From assembly GCA_050699055.1 (NCBI GenBank), contig JBOHCT010000130.1:1-12642 (forward strand): a stretch of 12,642 bases of DNA. The letters are read 5' to 3'. Position numbers and translations under genes: made by a program. The stretch is from JBOHCT01 sp050699055 (GTDB lineage Bacteria > Actinomycetota > Actinomycetes > Streptosporangiales > JBOHCT01). The notes under the pieces were generated by a model, which was not told the DNA's origin, did no database searches, and saw only the letters and a program-made list of their open reading frames with translations. Every line of letters starts with the position of its first letter. Positions within the stretch are counted from its first letter, which is position 1. Below, piece after piece: positions 1 to 6,249 of the stretch.

Positions 1-502
1 TGTCGGCGAGGTCGTCGAGCATGTCGGTCCGCCGTGGGTAGGCCTTGCCGCTGACGTCTGGCTGCCAGCTGGACAGCGGGAAGTAGGAAAGGTCGGGGAC
101 TGTCGCCTTGTACGCGCCGGGCGCGTGCCGGCTGAGGAAAGCGACCTCGTCCGCGGTCATCCGGCGCCGCTTCCGCAGCGGTCCGCCGACGATCTTGGAA
201 GAGCTCTGCATGTCGGGCTGACTGTTGTCGCCGTGCCAGAGCATGTCGCTGTGGCCCTCGGTGAAACCGTCGGTCGCGGCGGCGAGCTCGCTGAGGAACG
301 ATCGCCTGCGGTACTCACCGTCGGAGTAGATCCGCAGTCCTGCCTGCTGTTGCATCGCCAAGGCCTGCGTGATCGCCGCATCCTCGGCGGCCCGTAGTCC
401 CGCGCTGTCGATTCTGCCCTCGGCGAACTCGGCGCGGGCCGAGAGCAACGCCGACGGACGCAGCAGGCTGCCAACGTGGTCCGCACGAATCTTGGTCGTC
501 AT
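1..502 (-). CDS. MetE-like (cobalamin-independent methionine synthase II family) protein, partial
   Basis: Reading leftward from an ATG at 502 gives an open frame of 167 codons that leaves the window without a stop, so only the N-terminal part is present. It begins MTTKIRADHVGSLLRP and later has QQQAGLRIYSDGEYRRRSF. The N-terminal DHVGS-LRP block and the DGE-RR-SF block are hallmarks of the UROD/MetE-like TIM-barrel family (YxjG/YxjH type, related to the C-terminal catalytic half of MetE). Characterised MetE moves a methyl group from 5-methyltetrahydrofolate to homocysteine; many short homologues have unproven methyl donors or acceptors. The zinc ligands lie in the missing part, so catalytic competence cannot be judged. 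The start is supported by GAGGAT about 7 nt upstream. The nearest upstream gene on this strand is the ClpP-like gene, 142 bp away, with a hairpin between them, so it probably has its own promoter. The frame I read differs from a shorter stop-bounded frame at 157-486, which is a shadow. Confidence 0.82.
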   Translation of the reverse strand, partial: MTTKIRADHVGSLLRPSALLSARAEFAEGRIDSAGLRAAEDAAITQALAMQQQAGLRIYSDGEYRRRSFLSELAAATDGFTEGHSDMLWHGDNSQPDMQSSSKIVGGPLRKRRRMTADEVAFLSRHAPGAYKATVPDLSYFPLSSWQPDVSGKAYPRRTDMLDDLAD

Positions 503-615
503 GTCAGCATCCTCGCATCGGTACTGGCCGGTGCACCCTCCCGGTGGCTCGGACGGCCCGCCTGTCAGTCCTCGAGCGGTTTCTGCCCCGTCGCGGAAGC
601 CCACGGGCGAGTGCG

Positions 616-637
616 GGGCGCGAGTATCCGCGCGCCC
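616..637 (-). terminator. Putative hairpin terminator after the ClpP-like gene
   Basis: A perfect 7-bp inverted repeat, GGGCGCG (616-622) and CGCGCCC (631-637), flanks an 8-nt loop and starts 8 nt past the stop of the ClpP-like gene. No T-run follows on the minus strand, as is common for actinobacterial terminators. It would separate the XRE/ClpP-like unit from the MetE-like gene. Function is inferred from structure and position only. Confidence 0.4.
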
Positions 638-644
638 GCGGAGA

Positions 645-1346
645 TCACGTATGGCCCGCGATCTCGTCGACGAGCCGGTACTCGACCGCTTCCCTCGCGG
701 TGAGGTAGCGGCCGGTACCGAGGTCGGTCTCCACCTCGTGCCGCGGCCTGCCGGTGAGCCCGGCGAGCCGCTCGATCAGCGTGTCGAGGAGCTGGAGCTG
801 CTGGCTGGCTTGCGTGGTGACCTCCTCGGCCGTGCCCCGCACCTCGGCTCGCGGCTCGGCGAGCCGGAAGCGCGCGTGCGGGTGCGCCACCCGCCGGTCG
901 GCCGCCACGAGCAGCCCGAGAGCCGGGCCGCCCAGCTCGCCGAGCACGGTCAGGTGCACGGGCGCTACGAGCAGGTCCAGGGCGTCCACGAGAACGAACG
1001 CCGCGTCGATGCCGCCGTCGGGCGCGTCGACGTGCAGCCTGACCGGCTCGGTCCCCATAGCGTCGAGGGTGAAGATCTGTGCCGACAGGCGCGTCGCGGC
1101 ATCGCGATCGAGGGGACCGCGCGTTATCACGATCCGCTGCTCGAGTAGCCGTTGTTGCAGCCACCCGCTGAGGCCCTCGTCACCCGGGCCGCGTGACGGT
1201 CCGGTCGCCGGGGGGTCGCCAGGCCCGGGTGGTTGACCCGGCCGGTCGGGCGGCCAACCTGGCCATCCACCCGTGCCGCGGACGTGGGCAGCACCCGCTG
1301 TGGGGCCGGTCGCGGGACCGACCATGCGACCGGTCATGGCGCGCAT
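645..1346 (-). CDS. ClpP-like protein with Ser and His of the triad replaced (probably inactive)
   Basis: The 233-residue protein has a Pro/Gly-rich N-terminal stretch (about residues 10-58) and then a ClpP/crotonase-fold domain from about residue 66 to the end. Family landmarks line up by eye without gaps over the core: LLEQRIVI at the start, LTVLGELGGPALGLLVAA where ClpP has the GQAASMGA-LLAAG nucleophile region, RFRLAEP where ClpP has RVMIHQP, and YLTAREAVEYRLVDEI where ClpP has FMSAEEAVEYGLIDEV. By this alignment the nucleophile Ser is Gly140, the catalytic His is Ala163, and only the Asp (Asp208) is kept; the SPGG element also reads APDG. Active ClpP forms heptameric rings and cuts peptides; this copy looks non-proteolytic, comparable in logic to the ClpR subunits of cyanobacteria and plants, so a structural or regulatory role in a mixed ring is plausible but unproven. 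The ATG at 1346 lies 4 nt after the XRE stop, with GGAAAGGTG just upstream overlapping the end of that gene, indicating co-translation. Met4 or Met8 could also be the start. Confidence 0.78.
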   Translation of the reverse strand: MRAMTGRMVGPATGPTAGAAHVRGTGGWPGWPPDRPGQPPGPGDPPATGPSRGPGDEGLSGWLQQRLLEQRIVITRGPLDRDAATRLSAQIFTLDAMGTEPVRLHVDAPDGGIDAAFVLVDALDLLVAPVHLTVLGELGGPALGLLVAADRRVAHPHARFRLAEPRAEVRGTAEEVTTQASQQLQLLDTLIERLAGLTGRPRHEVETDLGTGRYLTAREAVEYRLVDEIAGHT

Positions 1347-1350
1347 GCGA

Positions 1351-1635
1351 TCACCTTTCCTCACCTGATTCGAGCCGGATATCGAGCTGTTGGCCGAGCG
1401 CGGCGGCGTACCGCTCGAGGGTCGACAGACGTACATCGGCGGAGCCGGACTCGAGTCGCGCGACGGCGGACTGGGAGGTACCCATGCGCGCCGCCAGCTC
1501 CGTCTGGGACAGACCCGCCCGCTGGCGGCGCCCCGCCAGGTTCGTCGTGAGGGTCCGCCGACGTTCCGCCATCTCGCGGAAGCCGGGCAGGACGGGTAGG
1601 TCTTCCTCGCCGGTCGGCCCCTGCTCCTGCTCCAT
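1351..1635 (-). CDS. XRE-family helix-turn-helix transcriptional regulator
   Basis: A 94-residue protein whose residues about 28-85 form a Cro/C1-type DNA-binding domain: LAGRRQRAGLSQTELAARMG, then TSQSAVARLESG as the recognition-helix region, then LSTLERYAAALGQQLDIRLE, typical of XRE domains including HigA-like antitoxin repressors. Nothing beyond the DNA-binding domain is evident except a short acidic N-terminal extension. It is translated immediately before the ClpP-like protein (4-nt gap), so the two are almost certainly one transcript. The inverted repeat overlapping its start codon suggests it represses itself and its partner. There is no Shine-Dalgarno sequence upstream of the ATG, consistent with a leaderless mRNA, which is frequent in actinobacteria. 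A downstream ATG at codon 22 is possible, but the start at 1635 fits the promoter geometry. No RelE/HigB-like toxin is adjacent, so a classical toxin-antitoxin pair is not supported. Confidence 0.88.
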   Translation of the reverse strand: MEQEQGPTGEEDLPVLPGFREMAERRRTLTTNLAGRRQRAGLSQTELAARMGTSQSAVARLESGSADVRLSTLERYAAALGQQLDIRLESGEER

Positions 1636-1649
1636 ATCGGAAACGATAT
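1634..1649 (-). promoter_or_regulatory. Putative XRE operator overlapping the start codon, with possible leaderless promoter
   Basis: ATATCG GAAA CGATAT is a perfect 6-bp inverted repeat with a 4-nt spacer. It overlaps the first two bases of the XRE start codon (ATG at 1635-1633). On the minus strand the repeat contains TATCGT, ending 7 nt before the ATG; this fits a TANNNT -10 element for a transcript starting at the A of the ATG. I see no convincing -35. Repressor bound here would block the polymerase, so autorepression of the XRE/ClpP-like unit is inferred. Confidence 0.55.
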
Positions 1650-1735
1650 CGCATCATTGAGATGAAGACTCGCGCCGGGGAGCCGCGGACGTGTTTGATG
1701 GGTCCGGTTACGGGTCACGGACAGGACGGACATCA

Positions 1736-3769
1736 ATGGGACGACGCACGCTCACCGCCCCTCTCGCCGCCCCTTTCGCTGTACTGTGTGTGGCCGCGGT
1801 TCTCTCCGCGGGCCTCGTCGCGCCCCGGACCGCGAACGCCGCCGGTCGGCCCGGATACCGCGTCACGCACATCTGCGACCCGATCGATCGAACCGCGTGC
1901 CTGCTGCCGTTCCCCAACGACTACTTCACCGTCGCCGATCCGTCGACCCGGACCGGACGAAGGGTCGCCTTCAGACCGGTGGCGATGCCGCGCAACGCCG
2001 CCGGCAAACCCATCGACCCGACCGCATGGCACGCGAGCGACGGCTTCAGTCCGGGCTCGCTGATCCTGACCCACGTGCCCGGTATCGACCTGGGCGAGAG
2101 CGGCGTCGCGCCGATCACCGACATCGGGTCGTCACTGGACCGCGACGCGCCGATCGTGCTGCTCGACGCAGACACGGGGCAGCGCTGGCCGTACTTCGCC
2201 GAACTGGACGCGAACGACCCCGACCCGAGCGAGCGGGCGCTGATCATCCATCCGGCCCGCAACCTCGCCGAGGGCGACCACTACATCGTGGCGCTGCGGG
2301 ACCTGCGCGACGAGTACGGCGACGTGATCGCCCCGCGGCCGGCCTTCGCGCAGTTCCTTCGCGGGCGCCCGCGTTCGCCGGAGGCCCGCGCGCGGCTGCC
2401 GCATATGAAGCGTCTCCTCGCCCGCCTCGCCAGGGCCGGGGTGCGCGGGCACGGCCTGTATCTCGCCTGGGACTTCACAGTCGCCTCCACGCGGAACATC
2501 ACGGGCCGGATGCTGCACATGCGCGACGACGCGTTCGCGAAGCTGGGTGACGACGCCCCGCGGTACGTGGTCACCAAGGTCACCGACTACTCGCGGGAAG
2601 AGAACTCTCTCATCGCGCGGCAGGTGTCGGGCAGGTTCTTCGTGCCGAGCTACCTGATCCTCCCCGGCGGCCCGCCCGGGTCGCGGCTGAACCTCGGTCC
2701 CGACGGTCTCCCGCACCACCTCCCCGGCAACAGGCAGGCGGCCGACTTCGTCTGCAACATCCCCCGCGCGGCGACCCCGGGCGATCCGGCCCACCCGTCG
2801 CTGTACGGGCACGGGCTGCTCGGCTCGCCCGACGAGATCGACGCCCACAACGTCGAGGTCATGAGCCAGACCTACGACTTCGTCTTCTGCGCGACATCCT
2901 GGATCGGGATGGCCGAGGAGGATATCCCGAACGTCGTGGCGACGTTCGCCGACTTCTCGAACTTCCCGTCGATCCCCGACCGGCTGCAGCAGTCCATGCT
3001 CGACTTCCTGTTCCTCGGCCGGGTGATGACCCATCCCGACGGCTTCGCCGACAGCCGCGCGTTCCAGACCGACGACGGCGCGCCGTTGATCGACATCCAC
3101 GAGACCCTCGCCTACGACGGCAACAGCCAGGGCGGCATCATGGGCGGCGCGCTTGTCGCCGTCGCCCGGCACATCCCGCGGGCGGTACTCGGCGTACCGG
3201 GGATGAACTACAGCATCCTGATCAACCGCAGCGTCGACGCGGCGCCGTTCATGCAGATCATGGACAAGAGCTATCACGACAAGCTGGACCAGCAGATCAT
3301 CTTCGCGCTCATCCAGATGCTGTGGGACCGGGGCGAGGCGAACGGCTACGCCGCGCACATGACGGCCGATCCGCTGCCGGGCACGCCGCCGCACCGGGTC
3401 CTCATGCAGGTGGCGTTCGGCGACCACCAGGTCGCGAACATCGCCACCGATATCGAGGCCCGCACGATCGGGGCCGCGATCCACCGGCCGGCGCTGCGCC
3501 AGGGCCGGCCGGTGGACAAGGCCCCGTACTGGAGCGTCCCTACGATCCCGACCTGTCCGTTCCGCGGGTCGGCGATGTTCGTCTGGGACTCGGGCACGCC
3601 GGCCCCGCCGCTCACCAACACCCCGCCTGCCGGACCCGAGTACGGCGAGGACCCGCACGAGATGCCGCGCGCCCAACCCGCGGCGCAGCGGCAGAAGGCG
3701 GTGTTCCTCACCACCGGCGCGGTCGTCGACGTGTGCGGGGGAGACCCGTGCGTCGGCGTCAACCCCTGA
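1736..3769 (+). CDS. Large secreted alpha/beta-hydrolase-like protein of unknown substrate
   Basis: The 677-residue product starts with a signal peptide: two Arg after Met-Gly, a hydrophobic core to about residue 30 (APFAVLCVAAVLSAGLVAP) and a probable signal peptidase I site after ANA or ANAA (35/36). Mature features include CDPIDRTACLLPFPNDYF with two Cys (47, 55), an ALIIHP segment, a GHGLLGSP stretch resembling an oxyanion-hole region, and YDGNSQGGIMGG, a nucleophile elbow with Ser464. Near residue 563, MQVAFGDHQVAN supplies a candidate acid (Asp563) and nearby His. Two Cys near the end (667, 672) could pair. I recognise the general type, long secreted bacterial proteins with an alpha/beta-hydrolase core annotated as hypothetical, but not a characterised enzyme. 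ATG 1736 is preferred over an in-frame start at 1691 because it places the signal peptide at the N-terminus and has AGGACGG upstream. It diverges from the XRE gene and lies 37 bp before the dehalogenase gene, possibly in one transcript. A promoter upstream was not evident. Confidence 0.72.
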   Translation: MGRRTLTAPLAAPFAVLCVAAVLSAGLVAPRTANAAGRPGYRVTHICDPIDRTACLLPFPNDYFTVADPSTRTGRRVAFRPVAMPRNAAGKPIDPTAWHASDGFSPGSLILTHVPGIDLGESGVAPITDIGSSLDRDAPIVLLDADTGQRWPYFAELDANDPDPSERALIIHPARNLAEGDHYIVALRDLRDEYGDVIAPRPAFAQFLRGRPRSPEARARLPHMKRLLARLARAGVRGHGLYLAWDFTVASTRNITGRMLHMRDDAFAKLGDDAPRYVVTKVTDYSREENSLIARQVSGRFFVPSYLILPGGPPGSRLNLGPDGLPHHLPGNRQAADFVCNIPRAATPGDPAHPSLYGHGLLGSPDEIDAHNVEVMSQTYDFVFCATSWIGMAEEDIPNVVATFADFSNFPSIPDRLQQSMLDFLFLGRVMTHPDGFADSRAFQTDDGAPLIDIHETLAYDGNSQGGIMGGALVAVARHIPRAVLGVPGMNYSILINRSVDAAPFMQIMDKSYHDKLDQQIIFALIQMLWDRGEANGYAAHMTADPLPGTPPHRVLMQVAFGDHQVANIATDIEARTIGAAIHRPALRQGRPVDKAPYWSVPTIPTCPFRGSAMFVWDSGTPAPPLTNTPPAGPEYGEDPHEMPRAQPAAQRQKAVFLTTGAVVDVCGGDPCVGVNP

Positions 3770-3806
3770 GGCCCGGGCGCGGGCTCCGTCTGGCATCCTC
3801 GCGGGC

Positions 3807-4739
3807 ATGAGGATCCTGCGTACCCCCGAGGAACGGTTCCACGCCCTGCCGGGCTTCGCCTACGAACCCCGTTACGCCGAGGTGCCGGACGGCGAGGGCT
3901 CTCGGCTGCGGATGGCCTGGGTCGAGGACGGCCCTTCCGACGGCCCGACCGTACTTCTCCTGCACGGCGAGCCGAGCTGGTCGTACCTCTATCGGAAGGT
4001 GATGCCGGTCCTGGCTGGCGCGGGACTGCGGGCGATCGCGGTCGACCTGGTCGGCTTCGGCGGTTCGGACAAACCGGCGGAGGTGGCCGATCACTCCTAC
4101 GCGCGGCACGTCGCGTGGACGGCCGCGCTGGTCTTCGACGCCCTCGACCTGCATGAGGTCACCCTGATCGGTCAGGACTGGGGTGGACTCATCGGCCTAC
4201 GTCTGGTCGCCGAGCATCCTGAGCGGTTCGCCAGGGTGGTGGCGGCCAACACCGGCCTGCCCACGGGCGACCAGGAGATGCCGGAGGTGTGGTGGAGGTT
4301 CCGGCGAGCGGTCGGGGAGGCCCGGGTCCTGGACATCGCCCGCCTCGTGCAGAGCGGGTGCCGTACGACACTGTCCGACGACGTGCGCTCCGCCTACGAC
4401 GCGCCGTTCCCCGACGAGTCGTACAAGGCGGGGCCGCGGGCGCTGCCTGCCCTGGTCCCCACCAGGCCCGACGACCCCGCCACAGCGGCTAACCGCGCGG
4501 CCTGGCAGCGGCTCACGCGGTGGGACAAGCCCTTCCTTGTCGCGTTCAGCGACGGTGACCCCATCACAGCCGGGATGGGACCCGTGCTGCGACGGGCCAT
4601 CCCGGGGGCGGCGGGGCTCGACCACCCGACGGTGGAGGGCGCCGGGCACTTCCTGCAGGAGGACGCTGGCGAGCGCCTGGGCGAGATCGTGGCCCCCTTC
4701 GCCCGCGGTTCAGGTCCCGGGCGTGCATCCCGGTACTGA
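3807..4739 (+). CDS. dhmA: Haloalkane dehalogenase (HLD-I/DhmA type)
   Basis: A 310-residue alpha/beta hydrolase that should cleave carbon-halogen bonds of haloalkanes, giving an alcohol plus halide, in the cytoplasm. HGEPSW (53-58) is the oxyanion-hole loop; IGQDWGG (121-127) carries the nucleophile Asp124 and halide-binding Trp125; FSDGDPIT supplies the acid, most likely Asp251; GAGHFLQED carries the base His281. The opening LRTPEERF and cap segment YDAPFPDESYKAG match from memory the mycobacterial DhmA1 pattern (Rv2296) and the DhlA subfamily, which share this length and Asp124-type numbering. An Asp rather than Ser nucleophile together with DW distinguishes it from esterases and epoxide hydrolases. 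The second halide-stabilising residue in the cap (candidates Trp162, Trp163, Phe165) cannot be fixed by eye. There is no clear Shine-Dalgarno, but the N-terminus matches relatives, so the start is kept. A 5-bp GC hairpin (3771-3784) lies between it and the secreted hydrolase; true substrates are often unknown for this family. Confidence 0.88.
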   Translation: MRILRTPEERFHALPGFAYEPRYAEVPDGEGSRLRMAWVEDGPSDGPTVLLLHGEPSWSYLYRKVMPVLAGAGLRAIAVDLVGFGGSDKPAEVADHSYARHVAWTAALVFDALDLHEVTLIGQDWGGLIGLRLVAEHPERFARVVAANTGLPTGDQEMPEVWWRFRRAVGEARVLDIARLVQSGCRTTLSDDVRSAYDAPFPDESYKAGPRALPALVPTRPDDPATAANRAAWQRLTRWDKPFLVAFSDGDPITAGMGPVLRRAIPGAAGLDHPTVEGAGHFLQEDAGERLGEIVAPFARGSGPGRASRY

Positions 4740-4796
4740 GAACCTGTCGAGGGTGGCGGCCGGCCCCGGGCAACTCACCGAAGGAGAGGTTGGGAC

Positions 4797-5975
4797 ATGG
4801 CAACACCTCACGCCGCCGCCGCCGCCGCCGTCGTCGGCGCGGGCATCGGTGGCTTGGCGGCCGCCGCTGCCCTGCACCGGCGGGGGTGGCGGGTCGACGT
4901 CTGCGAGCGCGCGCAGACTCTGGAGCCCGTAGGGGCCGGCATCGCCCTGGCGCCGAACGCGCTCCGTGCCCTTGACACCATCGACGCCGGCGACGCCCTG
5001 CGGGCGCACGCGGCCATCCAGGGCCGGGGAGGGATACGCCACCCCCGTGGAGGCTGGATGACGCGTACGGACACCGGCGCAGTACGCGCCCGTTTCGGTG
5101 ACCCCGTTCTCGCCGTGCACCGGGCCGAGCTGGTCGGCATCCTCGCCGACCTGCTGCCCGCCGACCGCTTGCATCTCGGGACCGAGGCGGTCGCGGTCGA
5201 CGAGGGCGGCCCCATCCGCCCCGCCCGCCTCAGCACGAACGCGGGAGAGCTCACCGCCGACGCCGTGATCGTCGCCGACGGCATCAGCTCGTCGTTGCGC
5301 GCCGGACTCTTTCCCTCGCACCCCGGCGTCCGTTACGCGGGCTACACGAGTTGGCGCATGGTGGTCCCCGATCCAGGCGTGGCGGTGGAACCATCCGAGA
5401 CGTGGGGCCGCGGCGCGCGGTTCGGGATCGTCCCGCTGGCGAAAGACCGCGTCTATTGCTTCGCCACCGCCGACAGTACGCCGGGGCAGCGGTACGACGA
5501 CGACCACGCCGAGCTCGTACGGCGCTTCGGTGACTGGCACGCGCCGATCCCCGCCCTCCTTGCCGGGGCAGGTACAGACGCGGTGCTCCATCACGACATC
5601 GAGGACCTCGCCGCGCCGCTGCGGGCCTTCCACCTCGGTCGGGTGGCGCTGCTCGGCGACGCCGCGCACGCCACGACCCCCAACCTGGGGCAAGGCGGCT
5701 GCCTCGCCCTCGAGGACGCGGTCGTGCTCGCCCACCTCCTCGCCGACGGCTCGGGCACCGATGTCATCCCCGACGCTCTCGCCGGCTACACCGCCGTCCG
5801 CCGCCCCCGAGCCCTTGAGATCAGCCGGCGCTCCCGCCGCGTCGGTGAGGTGGCCCAATGGTCCTCACCGCTCGCGGTGGCCGGGCGGAACCTCGTGCTG
5901 CGGGTGTCTGGGCTCCTTCCTGACGCGGTCACCGCCCGCGCGCTCGACCCGGTCGTCGGTTGGAGCCCACCATGA
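4797..5975 (+). CDS. FAD-dependent monooxygenase (class A, PHBH-like fold)
   Basis: The 392-residue protein shows the three fingerprints of group A flavoprotein hydroxylases: the dinucleotide fold VVGAGIGGLAAA (residues 12-23) with Glu37 ending the second strand, a DG motif at VIVADGISSSLR (Asp161-Gly162), and the GD motif LLGDAAHATTPNLGQGG (287-301) that contacts FAD ribose and shapes the active site. Such enzymes use NAD(P)H and O2 to hydroxylate or epoxidise aromatic and related substrates; salicylate hydroxylase and zeaxanthin epoxidase-like proteins are relatives. Length is typical and there is no added C-terminal domain. The start has AAGGAGAGG 8-16 nt upstream. A run of six Ala codons (GCC repeats, residues 6-11) directly precedes the FAD strand, so slippage could vary that stretch. 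It follows the dehalogenase by 57 bp with no terminator in between, so co-transcription is likely; whether it acts on a dehalogenation product is speculation. The substrate cannot be read from the sequence. Confidence 0.85.
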   Translation: MATPHAAAAAAVVGAGIGGLAAAAALHRRGWRVDVCERAQTLEPVGAGIALAPNALRALDTIDAGDALRAHAAIQGRGGIRHPRGGWMTRTDTGAVRARFGDPVLAVHRAELVGILADLLPADRLHLGTEAVAVDEGGPIRPARLSTNAGELTADAVIVADGISSSLRAGLFPSHPGVRYAGYTSWRMVVPDPGVAVEPSETWGRGARFGIVPLAKDRVYCFATADSTPGQRYDDDHAELVRRFGDWHAPIPALLAGAGTDAVLHHDIEDLAAPLRAFHLGRVALLGDAAHATTPNLGQGGCLALEDAVVLAHLLADGSGTDVIPDALAGYTAVRRPRALEISRRSRRVGEVAQWSSPLAVAGRNLVLRVSGLLPDAVTARALDPVVGWSPP

Positions 5976-6037
5976 CCCGGGCCTGCGGTCGCGACAGGCG
6001 GGGTAGTGGGCTTCCGGACCATAGGAAGGGATCAGTT

Positions 6038-6088
6038 GACGGGAGCCCGTCGAGGAGGTGGGGCCTCGTGCGCGGGTTGACGCCCGCG
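6038..6088 (+). terminator. Two GC-rich inverted repeats after the monooxygenase gene, possible terminator
   Basis: GACGGG-AG-CCCGTC (6038-6051) is a perfect 6-bp inverted repeat, and CGCGGG-TTGACG-CCCGCG (6071-6088) is a perfect 6-bp stem with a 6-nt loop. They lie 63-113 bp after the monooxygenase stop and before the sugar-operon promoter, so they may end the upstream transcript. There is no T-run. The first could instead be a protein-binding site. The rest of 5976-6106 shows nothing else I can name. Confidence 0.35.
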
Positions 6089-6106
6089 CGGCCGCGGGTG
6101 GGCCCC

Positions 6107-6135
6107 TTGACGGGCTGGGCGCATCTGCCTAACAT
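6107..6135 (+). promoter_or_regulatory. Sigma-70-type promoter of the sugar ABC operon
   Basis: TTGACG (6107-6112) and TAACAT (6130-6135) are separated by exactly 17 nt, close to the vegetative actinobacterial consensus. The predicted start is near 6142, giving a leader of about 108 nt before the solute-binding protein. The LacI-type operator begins at the predicted start. Two other TTGACG copies upstream (6036, 6077) have no matching -10. The leader also has a 6-bp hairpin, CGATCC-CGTC-GGATCG (6166-6181), of unknown role. Confidence 0.7.
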
Positions 6136-6141
6136 GCGGCA

Positions 6142-6159
6142 AATACAAGCGCTTGCATT
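6142..6159. promoter_or_regulatory. LacI-family operator at the ABC operon transcription start
   Basis: AATACAAGCGCTTGCATT is an 18-bp near-palindrome (one mismatched pair) around a perfect CAAGCGCTTG core with the central CG typical of LacI/GalR operators. It covers the predicted transcription start of the promoter at 6107-6135, a classic repression position. The LacI-family gene 3.5 kb downstream is the likely ligand-responsive repressor. Binding is inferred, not shown. Confidence 0.75.
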
Positions 6160-6249
6160 GGACGCCGATCCCGTCGGATCGTCAATGACCGAGGCGTATC
6201 GGCGGAGGGACGCTTTACTTGTGGCAGCGGCGCTGGGAGTGGGAAGATC

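Noticed and set aside
1351..1635. XRE gene as the antitoxin of a toxin-antitoxin pair
   Set aside because: The domain resembles HigA, but the coupled gene is ClpP-like and no RelE/HigB, HipA or other toxin fold is nearby.
1347..1736. N-terminal extension of the ClpP-like frame up to 1736
   Set aside because: It runs through the whole XRE gene in another frame, is Arg/Ser/Pro-rich and has no ClpP similarity; the ATG at 1346 has a ribosome-binding site.
2132..3808. 558-codon open frame on the minus strand opposite the secreted hydrolase gene
   Set aside because: The translation is Arg/Val/Asp/Ala-rich without any recognisable motif, and it mirrors a plus-strand frame that has a signal peptide and a hydrolase elbow. 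Long antisense frames are expected at this GC content.
4811..4832. GCC trinucleotide run as a phase-variation repeat
   Set aside because: The repeat is in multiples of three, so changes would only alter the Ala count before the FAD motif and would not switch the gene off; common at this GC content.
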